DNA of 64,000 nucleotides from Pogostemon cablin (taxonomy: Eukaryota > Streptophyta > Magnoliopsida > Lamiales > Lamiaceae). The stretch is from assembly GCA_023678885.1 (NCBI GenBank), contig CM043013.1, forward strand, positions 14,044,791 through 14,108,790, read 5' to 3'. Below the pieces are notes generated by a model. The model saw nothing but the letters and a program-made list of their open reading frames with translations. It did not search any database and was not told the origin of the DNA. Shown here piece by piece: positions 47,213-57,859 of the stretch (positions are counted from its first letter, which is position 1; every line of letters starts with the position of its first letter). A program made the position numbers and the translations under genes.

Positions 47213-50200
47213 AGGGAGTACTTTTAGTGCTCGACACTTCTTTAGCTTATTTTTGTTAATTTGGAGTATTATGGATTTGATACTTTATTTGTTGTTTTGG
47301 GAAGTTTTAATTTCATAATTTAGGATTTCATTTTCAATTAAGGATGAGATGAGATGTGTTTTATCTTGATTATGGATGGGTGAATTGTGTGTTTCATTTT
47401 CTTTTGATGGTGATGTTTATTTTTGCATGTTATGTGTTTTGTTTGTTTCTTGTTTGATGAGTCCTTATTTTTGCTTTGTGTGAATTTTTATTTTTGTCTT
47501 GGTATATTTGGTGGTTTGTTTTTGGATGTTGTGGGTCATTTTTTAATGTGAGTGATGATATGTTGTGGTAGTAAGTGATGACAAGTTATGATTAAGAATC
47601 TCTATACTTTTGAATTGTGACATGTTTTACTTAACTTGTTTAATTTTGAGATGAATGTGGTGTAATAAGTTTCTTAAGGTCCGAGCACAAGCTTGTGAGA
47701 ATTTGAGCCTCAACCGTTGATGAGTGATATTTTCACCTAGATTTTAGTGTCTTTTTATATGTGTTTTCGTATATTTTTATCCGTATTTTATGTGTTATTT
47801 GGTTGTGTTTTGTGTTTTCATGGAAATGTGTGTGAATGAGCTTAAAACAGTGAAGGAATCAGGGCAGCAGCAACACGACTGGCCGTGTCGGTGGCATGAG
47901 CCGTGTCGCAGTACACGACTTGTGTAGCTAACACGGGCCTGTCCAGAATGGTCGTGCGGCAACATCTATTCATCCAACACGACCACCACTTGGCCGTGTT
48001 GCGGAGCTCGACTCGTGTTGCAGCACACGACCCGTGTAGCCAACACGGGCCTGTAAGCGATGGCCGTGCGGGAGCATCAGTTCACGCAACACGGGCACCT
48101 TATGGCCGTGTTGCGCCACACGACTCGTGTCGTGTCAGGGATCAGAAAAATTCAGAATCCTTCTAGAAGCTTGTCAAGGAGTATAAATACCCCTCCATTC
48201 AGATTTTATGAAAAAGAGATCCGATTTCCACCCCTTCCACACACACCTCACACACCATTTCTTCCATTTTCCACCATCATCTTCATCCATTCTTCATCCA
48301 CCCATCTACACTTGATCCCCTCCATCAAATCCACCATCCAAGTGATCAAGGAAACAAGGGAGAGTGAGATCACAAGAAGAAGAAGGAGATCTCCATTGGA
48401 GCACTTCAAAGGGGGAATCTAATTCTAATTTTTGTGCATTTCTTTATAGATTGATCATGTTTTGTAAGGATCTTAATGTCTATGTTAATTTTCTTATGGA
48501 TATGAGAGGCTAATCTCCTTTGTGAGATTAGCTCCATGATTGGTGTTGGATAATTTAGTTTTTATGCAAATTGATTTTAATCTTGAATGGGCTTTGTGTT
48601 ATTTCTATCATTGATTGTTGATTGCTTGATGTATATGATGATTTGTGTGATTAATTGTCATGAGCATGTGATTAGATTGAGAAATCAATTATGTGTTTAG
48701 GATAGTTCATTGAATCATTTCATCATACACTTCATGTGCATTAATTTAGAATGAGATAGAGATATCCTTCTAGATTTAGAACCCTTTGATAGAACATTTG
48801 ATTAGCTTAATCGAGAGGTTGGTTGATTAAATGAGGAGACCCAAACAATTAGTGAATTCATAGTACCTTAAAAGGGAATATTGTTTATGATTTAGTACCT
48901 AATTAGGGAACTCATAGAGTAATTAGTACCTAGTGGGAGGTGTTTGCTATTGTCTCGATCCTATGTGCGTTTGGGAGCCTTGTTGAGGGCCTACATCCTA
49001 TCCATCTCGAGAGAGAGTTTAGGTGGAATTAGTGATCGCTTCTATACCTTGTCCATGAGAGATTAGAATTAATTGCATGATTACTTAATTATCTATACCA
49101 TGATTGTTGTTAATCTCATCCTTGCATCATTTGGAACCCATCTTATCTTTGCATTCATTTTATCTTTATTTCTTGCTTTAGCATAATTGCATTCATTTGC
49201 TCCTATCCTCTCTTCCGTCGTCCTTGTAAAATCACGATAAACTTGAGATCGCTTAAACTCTAGTACCTTCCTCCCTGTGGTTCGATAATTTCTTTAATTG
49301 GTCATGCCCACTATATTATGGCTAATCAACCGTGCATACATAGTATTTTTCTTCATGAGTGGATCGATTGAGTGTTGATAAGCTAGAATTTGCTCAAGGA
49401 CTATAGGAACAAGCCCGATTAGTGGAGATTAGTGATATAATTTAAGGCCATCTTCGTCATGTATAGTCATTGCCAAATATTTCCATACCTTGAACATCAT
49501 CCCTAGTCAACTACCTTGAGCCTATAAGCCTATTTATTGTGAATTTAGCACATTACAAGCCTTGATTACTCATTTGAGCTTTACATAATTACCCTTTTGT
49601 GTGAGTGATTGAGGAGATGGTGGCTAGAAAGGTTTGATAAGAAAGCAAAAGAAGAAAGGAAATTGTAAACAAATAAGAAAAATGATGAAAGAGCACGAAC
49701 AAGAGTTAACATGCAACCTCAAAACAAGAAAAATGAGCAAAACAACACCAAGATACTCAAGAAAATACAAATTCAAAGAAGGAAGCATGATTTATAAAGA
49801 AGCTCAATTCAAGGAAGTTGATGATTAGTACTTGTGATTACCAAAGTTGAGAAGGGAAGAAAGATAAGTGAAAGTATGGAAGAAAGTAGCTACCTCTTCG
49901 ATTGCTTACACTTGATTAGTCATTATTATCCATACTCTTCCTACCCTACCAAAGAGCCTATCATTACATCCTTAATGAAAGACCTTTTTTATCACTAAGA
50001 AAAACTTTGGTGGATTGTGAATGTAGTCCATGAGCAAACTTATAGCGAGTCGAGCCAATCGGTTAATGAGTGATGATCTACCCTACTTTAAAGAGTGTTG
50101 AGTGACATTTATAACCTATATGAGACTTGGACTAAAAAGGGACTATATTACACTCTATTTTCTTTTGATTGAACTTGTTAATTTCTCATGATATGAATCT

Positions 50201-50340
50201 AATGTTGTAGGATGACTTAGCATGAATTGTAATTCTTATTACTATCGATGTGTTATTACTTATGTTCGTTTAGTCTTTTTCTAGGTGAAAATCTCACCCC
50301 TTGGTTTATCATTTTCGTTGTGCGGGGCTGCACAATACTT
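47213..50340 (+). other. 3' non-coding region of element B
   Basis: T-rich, then AG-rich untranslated DNA, interrupted by solo LTR 3 (47718-49328). No domain is recognised in its short open frames. Confidence 0.6.
47718..49328 (+). mobile_element. Solo LTR 3, Athila-like family
   Basis: 1611 bp from TGATGAGTGATA to GGCTAATCA with a perfect 5-bp duplication ACCGT (47713-47717 and 49329-49333). The cassette at about 47868-48140 has two units 112 bp apart, TATAAATA is at about 48182, and the inverted repeat is at 48509-48532. Its closest relatives here are solo LTRs 1 and 2, not the LTRs of its host element. Confidence 0.95.
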
Positions 50341-50354
50341 TAAATTTGGGGGTG
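50341..50354 (+). other. Polypurine tract of element B
   Basis: TAAATTTGGGGGTG directly precedes the 3' LTR. A TTTGGGGG-type tract is usual for Athila-like elements. Confidence 0.75.
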
Positions 50355-51899
50355 TGATGAGTGATATTTTCACCTAAATTTTAGTGTCTTTTTATGTCCA
50401 TTTTCGTAGTATTTTATCCGTATTTGTATTATATTTGGTTGTGTTTTGTGTTTTATGGAATTGAGTGTGAATGAACTTAATCATATGTAAAACAGGTGTA
50501 AAAGGAGCAAAAAATAGAGACAGAAGATGAAACAAAGAAGAAGAAATATGGTAGCAGCAACACGGCTGCCCGTATCAGGTGCACGAGTCGTGTCGCAGCA
50601 CACGGCCCATGTAGCTAACACGAGCTTGTAAGGGGAAGCCGTGCGGGAACATCAATTCATCCAACACGGCCACCCATTGGCCGTGCGTTAGCACATGACT
50701 CGTATGCCGTCTTGAGTGAAGGTTGACCGATAAGCCTTGACATCACTCGACTCGTGCTGCAGCATACTAGTCGTGTCGCTGTCAAAATAGGAAACTTTTA
50801 CACATCTTCTAGAAGGTCTTCAAGGGGTATATATATCAATTCATACAATATTTTGGTAGATTGAGATTCCGAAATTCAGCTGCTCACACACCTCACATAC
50901 CAATTTCTTCATTTTACACCATATCCTTCATCAAATTCATCCATCTAATCACTCCATCATCATCTCACCATAAAGTTTCCACCCAAATCAAGTGACGGAG
51001 CAAGGAAGAGTGGGTGATCAACAAAGAAAGAAAGGAGATTCAATTGGATCCAATCCAAGGAAGTTTTCATTCCAATTTTATGTTAATCCTATAGTTTACC
51101 AGGATTTGTAAGGTTTCTAATGTCTATGTTAAGGATCTTATGAAGATTGTAGGCTAATCTCCCTTGTGAGATTAGCAACATGAAAGTTGTTGGATAATTT
51201 GTGGATCTATGTAATTAAATTCATATGTTGATTGGGATATTTGATTTTCTATCATTGATGCTTAATATCTTGAGATCTATGATGTTTTGTGTGTTTGATT
51301 GTTCTAAATATATTATTAGATTGAGAAATCAATTATATGCTTAAGATAGTTGAGTGAATCATTTCATCAAACACTTCATGTGCATTAGAAATTGTAAAGA
51401 GATTGAGAAATTCTTTAGAGTTTAGAACCCTTTGATAGAACATGTGATTGGTTTGATCGAGATGTTGATTAATCATGTGAAGGGACTCTCACCTCAAGCT
51501 TAGCACCTAGTTGGAATTGTTTTAGTAAGAACCAACCCATTGAGCTTGATTCCATATCCTATTCATCTCGAGAGGGAGTTTAGGTGAACTTAGTGTTGGC
51601 TCTTAGTCTAAACCCTTGATACATATGAGTTTAATGCATGAATCCTTGAATTACCACTTCATTAATGTTGTTAATCTCACTTCTACTCAACTTGGAAAAC
51701 CACTCATCTTTTACTATTTTATTTGCTACCATTACTTGATTTAGTATTTATTATTTACTTGTGTTTCGAAAATCAATCATTGATGTTTAGTCTCTATAAA
51801 ATTGCGATAAACGTGATCTCGCTTAAGCTCTAGCCCCGACCTCCCTGTGGTTCGATAAATTATTTTAATTGGCCATCCCGACTACAAAATAGCTAATCA
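50355..51899 (+). repeat. 3' LTR of element B
   Basis: 1545 bp from TGATGAGTGATA to AGCTAATCA. It contains the cassette (about 50555-50795), a TATATATA box near 50829 and the 24-nt inverted repeat at 51153-51176, which is lost from the 5' LTR. Confidence 0.93.
51153..51176. other. Conserved transcribed hairpin of the Athila-like LTR family
   Basis: GCTAATCTC, a six-base loop (CCTTGT here, CTTTGT in others), then GAGATTAGC: a perfect 9-bp stem. It is found in five of six family LTRs (17987-18010, 20729-20752, 48509-48532, here and 52727-52750), always about 320-400 bp downstream of the TATA position, so probably in the element RNA. Its function is unknown. Confidence 0.75.
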
Positions 51900-51900
51900 G

Positions 51901-51915
51901 TGGCTCTGATACCAC
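51901..51915 (-). other. Primer-binding site of the copia-type element, interrupted
   Basis: Reverse complement GTGGTATCAGAGCCA, the initiator-tRNA-Met site. Element B inserted at its inner edge, duplicating GTGGC/ATGGC. Confidence 0.85.
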
Positions 51916-51916
51916 T

Positions 51917-52388
51917 TGTAGGAAATAAATGCATAACTCCTAATCCCTTAAACTCTATTATGATAGATGAGATCTAATCGTAAAGTGGAAGCGTACCTTA
52001 ATTCATAGAGTCCTCTAGGCGGAGTCCTCTAGGCGAAAAACGAACTCTGATCTAGTGGTATAATGGTCTTCCTCAACTAAGCCTCCTTATTCCTTATGGG
52101 ACCGTCGTAATTCCTTCCGATAGGAGAAGGAGAAACGGCTTAGTGTGTTGGGACCATAACCCGTGAAGCCTTTTTTATACTACACAAGTGGGCCATCCAT
52201 TATCACCTAGTCATATAGTATTGGGTATCTACTCAATTAGCTCATATCAATATTATTATAGCACATGGACTTTTAACCTTAATTGGATAATTTAATTAAG
52301 TTCATAAAATAATTAAATAACTAATATAATTACATAATAGTATATTGCCCACAGTTAGATTATATAGGAAATTAAAAATTTGCTAACA
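51917..52388 (-). repeat. LTR of the copia-type element (5' LTR on the minus strand)
   Basis: 472 bp beginning TGTAGGAAATAAAT and ending TTTGCTAACA on the plus strand, followed by the duplicated CTAGA. It pairs with 30329-30810. Confidence 0.93.
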
Positions 52389-53489
52389 CTAGAAGCTTTC
52401 AAGGGGTATAAATACCCCTAATCAACATTTGATACAGATTCCGTGGGTTTGAGGCTGCACACACACATCACACATTATTTCTTTCATTTTACATCATCAA
52501 CTTCATCCATTCTTCATCCATATCATCTACCTTCATCCTACCATCAAAATCACCATCCAAGTGATAAAAAGAAGAAAGGGAGAGAGAAGATTTGCAAAGA
52601 GAGGAAGGAGATCACCATTGGAGCCATTCAAGGGAGTTTTCATCTAAACTTTGTATTGAACCTTATAATTTATCATGGTTTGTAAGGATTTAAATGTCTA
52701 TGTTTATTTCCTTATGAATATGGTAGGCTAATCTCCTTTGTGAGATTAGCAACATGAAAGTTGTTGGATAATTTAGGAATTTATGTATTTAAATTCATAT
52801 GTTGATTGGGTGTATTGATTTTCTATCATTGAAGATGATTATCTTGATGTTTATGATGATTTGTGTGGTTTGTTATTTTAAACATGTGATTAGATTAAGA
52901 AGTCAATTATGTGTTTAGGATAATTAATTGAATCATTTTATCACACACCTCATGTGCATTACAAATCTTAAAGAGATAGAGATGTCCTTTAGGATTTAGA
53001 ACCCTTTGATAGAATGGTCAATTGATCGGGTGAGGGGACTCTCCAATTAAACTTAGTACCTAATTGGAATTGTTTGATTGAGAACCAATCCTTAGAGCCA
53101 TTTTGGGACCTCATAAAGGATCTACATCATATCCATTTCTAGAGAGAGTTTAGGTGGAATTAGTGTTGACCCTTAGTTATTAACCCATAATTTGTATGTA
53201 ATTTGATGCATTGATCCTAGAATTGTCACATCTTTAGCGTTGTTAATCTCACTTTTACTTAACTTGGAAAAATACTCATCTCTTATTTATCTTGTTTATT
53301 TGATCATTGCTTGTTTGCTTGCTTTGATTACTTTTAATTTACTTGTTTGATCACACTCTTATCCATTCATGATTTGTCTCTATAAAATTACAAGAAACGT
53401 GATATCGCTTAAGCTCTAGTACATACCTCCCTTGGGTTCGATAAATTATTTTAATTGGTCATCCCGACTACAAATGACTAATCAAACAT

Positions 53490-53810
53490 ATAAATTAATC
53501 AATAGGAATATTACGATCCTTGAACTGAAAAATAAAATTACATACTTAATTATAATAAATATTAAAATGATGAAATCGATTTCCTCTCTAAGAATGGTGA
53601 TCCGAATCTTTCCTTCAATGGAGGTGCCTCTTTTATTTATAATTTATTAATTTTTATTTAGAATAAATATTAAATTAATTATATAATTTTTATAAAAATT
53701 TTATACAGTAAAATGTAACATAATATTTTTTTACTGGGTATATAAAATTATATGATTTTTTTTAATTTATAAATAATTTAATATTTTGTTTTTTATTATA
53801 TAATCTAATA
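53490..53810. other. AT-rich flank, nothing recognised
   Basis: Host DNA between the outermost LTR and the first Stowaway-type MITE. No coding or RNA signal. Confidence 0.5.
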
Positions 53811-54048
53811 CTCTCTACGCCCCATTTCAATATTTACGTTTCTATTTTGCACGTCTCATTTCAATGTTTATGTTTTCCTTTTTGGAATATGGGATCAACC
53901 TAAAATAATTAATATATCATCCAACACTAATACACCTACCCATATTGCATTAAATATTATATTTTTCTACCCACTATCTATTAAAATATTATACTCCTTA
54001 ATCAACATACAAAAAGCAAACGTAAACATTGAAACTGGACGGAGGGAG
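53811..54048. mobile_element. Stowaway-type MITE 1
   Basis: Starts CTCTCTACGCCCC, ends GGACGGAGGGAG, and is flanked by TA on both sides. The CTCCCTCCGTCCC-like inverted ends and TA duplication mark Tc1/mariner-derived Stowaway MITEs. Confidence 0.8.
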
Positions 54049-54390
54049 TAACAAAGTTTTTAATTAATATTATACGTTAAACATAACAATATTAATTTAT
54101 TTATATATATGGTATAAATTAAAATAATATTTTTATAGTATAATATTATGCTACATAAATTTTTTTTTTTTAAAGTTGATTCCTTCATGCATGGGAATGG
54201 GGAATACTATGGGGTGGGATGAATCATCATTCATTTGTTTAAGGGAATGGTGATTTCAAAAAGAATGATGATTCCTATTCTAAATATATACCAATCTTGA
54301 GATTAGGAATCAAATTAGGAATAGTAATTACATTCCTAATCTATTTCCACGTACCAATCACGCCATTCTATGTTATAAAAAATGAATTTG

Positions 54391-54590
54391 CTCCCTTCGT
54401 CCCCTTCAAAAATTGTCTTTTTTTTTTTAGTTTCATTCAAAGAGTCTAATTTTTTTTTTACATATATGTGATACATACACACTCACTAATACAATTAAAA
54501 TATGGGGCTCATACTCCCACTAATATAACTACCCACTATTCATTAAATAATTAATAATAATACTCTTTAATCCATATAAAAAAACCTCTT
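54391..54590. mobile_element. Stowaway-type MITE 2, degenerate
   Basis: The left end CTCCCTTCGTCCCC is clear and the interior resembles the other copies. The right end near 54590 (CCTCTTCGAGTAAG) is badly diverged. Confidence 0.45.
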
Positions 54591-54806
54591 CGAGTAAGAT
54601 AGAAGAATATATGTGATCGTTTTATGAAAAAATTTACAATATAAATAGCACAACTCTTAATGTCAAACCATACTACACAATTTGCAACATGTTTTTTCCT
54701 AATCCATATACATTGTTTATACAAAAGCAATAGTGGGATTCCTATTCCATTTTCTTCTTCCATCTAATATTCTATTTCTACAAAAGGCAAAAATTTGTAT
54801 GGTCTG

Positions 54807-54888
54807 AGTACACACTGTGCGCCTATATATTTTAGTATTAAAGGGTATATCTTTTAATATTAAAATGTATGGGCGCACGGTGTACCCC
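54807..54888. repeat. Short palindromic element with GCGC-CACGGTGTACC ends
   Basis: Left GTACACACTGTGCGCC and right GGGCGCACGGTGTACC are near-complements around a 'tattaaa...tttaatatta' centre, so about 82 bp folds back on itself. It resembles a minimal GTGCACC-type MITE. 54889-55191 holds nothing recognised. Confidence 0.55.
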
Positions 54889-55191
54889 GAATCACAAGAG
54901 ACCCACTCTTTACAAAATATATATATCATGTATTATAATAATTCCCTAAATTATCATTAGATGTACAATAGTTTAATAATAATGTGGAATTTTCTCAATT
55001 CAAAGTCTGAAAATTTGATAAACTATGAATTTATAATCTAAAGTATTTTTGTATCAATTAGGGATCTAAAATATTGTATAAAACTATAAAATAAGAAATA
55101 GCATTATGGCTCTGAATAGATAAAATATGAGACAATATGTGACAAATTCAGACCCTGAGTGGATAGTTTTATATATCTCAAGAGTGAGGCT

Positions 55192-55319
55192 CTTGTGCAC
55201 CCGGGGACACCGTGCCCTTTTGCAATTTAAATCCCTAGCAATACATAGGGTTAAGTAGAATATGAAAAGGGGAGGGTTGTGTTTCCATGAGGGCACGGCG
55301 TGTCTCGAGGGCACACAAA
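55192..55319. mobile_element. Small MITE-like element, about 128 bp, with CACGG termini
   Basis: Left end TTGTGCACCCGGGGACACCG and the reverse complement of the right end (TTGTGTGCCCTCGAGACACG) form imperfect inverted repeats of about 30 bp, with a GTGCCCT word inside both. No target duplication was resolved. Confidence 0.55.
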
Positions 55320-55429
55320 TTTTTGACATATCTCAAACCCTAAATTAATAGTTTATTCATTTTTCAAACGTTGAATTGAAAAAAACTCCTAATAATTTTT
55401 AGTGTATAGTATTTTTATAGAAAAAGTTA

Positions 55430-55867
55430 CTCCTCCAGTGCTAACATCTACATTTGGTTTTTGCATGTGGATTAAAGAGTACTATTATTTTATGTGTAAT
55501 GAATAATTGTATTAATAGTAATTGGTGGGTCATATGTATATGAGTTAAGTAAGAATAAACAACATATAATGTATGATAGATTCGATGTTTAAAGACTCAT
55601 TATCTTGTCTTTAATTGAATCATCGACTTAAGAACTCGTTTCTTTATGGGTTAAATAAGAATAAACAACATATAATGCATGATAGATTCGATGTTTAAAG
55701 ACCCATTATTTCTTTTTTAATTGAATCATTTACTTAAGAACTCGTTTTTTATGAGTTAAGTTAGAATATATTACATATAATGCTTTTACTGAAAACAAGA
55801 AAATAATACTTTAAATTGATCGTCACAAAATTATGAAATTGGAACGTTAGCACTGACAGGAGAGAGT
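55430..55867. mobile_element. Stowaway-type MITE 3, enlarged by an internal tandem repeat
   Basis: Ends CTCCTCCAGTGCTAAC and GTTAGCACTGACAGGAGAGAG are inverted repeats flanked by TA. The interior contains a 105-bp tandem repeat (55544-55785), which explains its larger size. Confidence 0.65.
55544..55785. repeat. Tandem repeat, about 105 bp, two and a third copies
   Basis: Units start at 55544, 55650 and 55755 with GTTAAGTAAG or GTTAAATAAG, and share 'gatagattcgatgtttaaag' and 'cttaagaactcgttt'. It lies inside MITE 3. Confidence 0.85.
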
Positions 55868-55869
55868 AT

Positions 55870-56565
55870 TATGGAACATGAAGTGCTGTAAAACATGAGC
55901 TTTGGATAGCAAAAACTGGGCCATCCCTTGTATAAGCCCATTTTACTAGTATCTAATTCTTTTTAAATAAAATCGCATTACAAACTTTCTGTTATATTAT
56001 TTGTATGTCACAACACATTTTTCGGACCAAAAGAATTAGAAAAAATATAATAAAATTAACATTCTTGTTGAGAAAATAGATTAGAAATAATGTCAAATAG
56101 TTATAAAAAATCACAGATATTTGTTTACTGAGTTTGTAAAAGACTAGGGCGATCCCAAACCATTAATTCTTACTATTAATATTTATACCAATACAAAAGA
56201 GGGATTTATTATAAAATGGTGAGAAATATTATTTATAATAGCTAGCTTAGTCTTAATTCTAACAGGCTTTAAATTGATTGGGCCGTAGCAAACAAAGCCA
56301 CCCTAAAAATTTCGATCAGGGTTTAGAGTTGCTCCAACATTTTCAATACATTTTATTTAAAAAATGTCATAAACATTATTACTTATTAATTTATAATAAT
56401 TTATGAAATATAAATTACATCCTATTATATCTTATGTTTAGCTAAGATTTAAAATAAAATGGACCATAATTTACGTCCATCCCTTTAAAAGAGACTATAT
56501 AACCTTATTTTTTAACCTAGCAGTAAAAAGGTTTGATAGGAGTGAAAATGTAAAGAAATATATAT

Positions 56566-56660
<95 letters not shown>

Positions 56661-57052
56661 GATTGACTTATATTAGCAAATCTAAATTTACTAATAAATT
56701 AAAAGACATATCCAAAATTGAATACATAGACAAAATACATTTGATTTATATTCAACTCATTTAATAATACATTATCTCACACACTAAAAACCAAAATAAT
56801 TGTTACTAGAGATCTACTAAAAACAAAACCCCCCATCTATCTAGCTAAAGCACATCCAATTAATTGAGAAAGAGAGAGAGATTGAGCAAAATTTCATCAT
56901 CTATCTAAAATGAGAGAGGAAGACCAAAAAAACAAAAAAAACAAAATGTGAACTCTTTCTTGTAATAAGAAAGAAAAAAGGGGAAAAGGGGAAAATAATT
57001 GGTCCAAACTCAAAAAGAGAAAAACAAGCACACACCCATTAAAGTTGAACTT
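55870..57052. other. Region 3' of the ERF gene, with a long (AT)n run
   Basis: AT-rich DNA with an AT microsatellite at about 56557-56657 and an A/G-rich stretch at 56860-56990. It contains the presumed 3' UTR of the minus-strand gene just below 57053. No obvious AATAAA signal was picked out on the minus strand. Confidence 0.55.
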
Positions 57053-57754
57053 TTAGAAACAATGATGATTCCATAATTGATCTTCAAAGTTGGCAGATAT
57101 CATATTCTCCAGCACTAAATTTTCTTGCAAGAAAACTCCACAGTCCTCTAAACTATCCAACAGTGGGTGATTATAGTAATCCCATCCCACATCCTCATAC
57201 AACAGCAAATCCTCCTGACTCAGCTCGCTCGAGTCATAACTCGCCCCTAGACTCGGCAGCTCCACTATTTCGCTCAGCTCATCCGGCGAAGTCACCGCAT
57301 TGTCAAACGACGTCGTCTCAGTCACCGTCGAACAAGACGAGGAGGATGTCACCGGAGAATCACCACGGTTGCCGGAGTGGAGGTGGTCCATCTGCGCCGC
57401 CTTGGTGGCGGCGGCCTGGATATCCCGTGGGGAGCACGTGGCGGGTCGGGGCAAGATGTCGGATATTTCGGGGAAGTTCAAAATGGCGGAGTTACCCTTG
57501 ATGGCTCGGGCCGCCACGTCATGGGCTCGGGCCGCCATTTCTGCTGTGGCGAAGGTTCCAAGCCAAATTCTGGACTTCTTTTTGGGCTCTCGGATTTCCG
57601 AAACCCATCTCCCCCAGGCCCGCATTCTCACTCCTCTGTAAACAGGATGCTTACTATCCTTACTATCACTCTTCTTGTTGCTTCTGCTAATCACCTCACT
57701 ATCACGAGCTCTCTTCAACAGGGGTTTCGGGCCTGAGTCGGGCTGTTCCGCCAT
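57053..57754 (-). CDS. AP2/ERF transcription factor, DREB subfamily (A-4-like), 233 aa
   Basis: Intact single-exon gene. The AP2 domain spans about residues 38-95 (VYRGVRMRAWGRWVSEIREP through AAIKG-type ARAIKGNSAILNFPE). Val51 and Glu56 occupy the positions (V14, E19) that define DREB rather than ERF proteins. WVSEIREPKKKSRIWLGTF is typical of the A-4/TINY-like group. Basic residues before the domain may be a nuclear signal. A Ser/Thr-rich stretch (about 133-146) precedes an acidic, Leu/Tyr-rich C terminus (EDLLLYEDVGWDYY) that probably activates transcription, and the protein ends LWNHHCF. Such factors act in the nucleus on DRE/CRT (RCCGAC) elements in stress and growth responses; the exact orthologue is not determined. 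The start is the first Met of the frame. No retrotransposon overlaps it. Confidence 0.95.
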   Translation of the reverse strand: MAEQPDSGPKPLLKRARDSEVISRSNKKSDSKDSKHPVYRGVRMRAWGRWVSEIREPKKKSRIWLGTFATAEMAARAHDVAARAIKGNSAILNFPEISDILPRPATCSPRDIQAAATKAAQMDHLHSGNRGDSPVTSSSSCSTVTETTSFDNAVTSPDELSEIVELPSLGASYDSSELSQEDLLLYEDVGWDYYNHPLLDSLEDCGVFLQENLVLENMISANFEDQLWNHHCF

Positions 57755-57790
57755 TGACCAACACTTGAGAGATTCTCACTCTCTCTCAAG

Positions 57791-57857
57791 TTTATATATT
57801 TATATATATATATTTAATGATCAGTAGCTGTTCTTGAGGAGTACTATATATATATAG
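57791..57857 (-). promoter_or_regulatory. Candidate TATA region of the ERF gene
   Basis: On the minus strand TATATAAACTT lies about 40 bases before the ATG. Further TATA runs lie at 57801-57815 and 57847-57857. The nearest would leave only a very short 5' UTR, so an upstream one is more likely used. This is only positional evidence. Confidence 0.4.
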
Positions 57858-57859
57858 GG

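Larger units (their letters stand above)
37156..51899 (+). mobile_element. Athila-like Ty3/gypsy element B with env-like gene, defective
   Basis: It has 5' and 3' LTRs (1430 and 1545 bp), a primer-binding site, gag, protease, a deleted RT, RNase H, integrase, an Athila-type third gene and a polypurine tract, in that order. Flanks ATGGC (37151-37155) and GTGGC (51900-51904) form a 5-bp duplication with one mismatch, placed exactly within the tRNA-Met site of the copia-type element. A solo LTR of the same LTR family (47718-49328) lies in its 3' non-coding region. Loss of the RT core makes it unable to move alone. Confidence 0.9.
30329..52388 (-). mobile_element. Ty1/copia-type non-autonomous retrotransposon, minus strand, split by later insertions
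   Basis: LTRs at 30329-30810 and 51917-52388 are flanked by a perfect 5-bp duplication CTAGA (30324-30328 and 52389-52393). Orientation is minus: beside the right LTR is the reverse complement of an initiator-tRNA-Met site (TGGTATCAGAGCCA), and beside the left LTR a polypurine tract. Apart from nested insertions only about 2.4 kb of internal DNA remains, and no gag or pol homology is seen. It is therefore non-autonomous, unless its genes were lost at the damaged junction near 34984. Copia assignment rests on the short TGTTAGG...CCTACA LTRs and the tRNA-Met site. Confidence 0.85.
29830..53484 (+). mobile_element. Outermost solo LTR, Athila-like family, split by nested elements
   Basis: The left part (29830-30328) and right part (52394-53484) together make about 1590 bp, the size of the other family LTRs. 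The left part matches the family U3 start (ACCTAGATTTTAGT). The right part matches the TATA box (near 52407), the inverted repeat at 52727-52750 and the family end (GACTAATCA). Flanks are AATAT (29825-29829) and AACAT (53485-53489), a 5-bp duplication with one mismatch. The split is explained by the copia-type element with duplication CTAGA. Confidence 0.88.

Noticed and set aside
49634..49828. Lys-rich 64-residue frame in the 3' region of element B
   Set aside because: Lies in untranslated AG-rich DNA of the element, with no family similarity.
57163..57736. Three plus-strand frames over the ERF gene
   Set aside because: Antisense shadows of an intact, conserved coding sequence.
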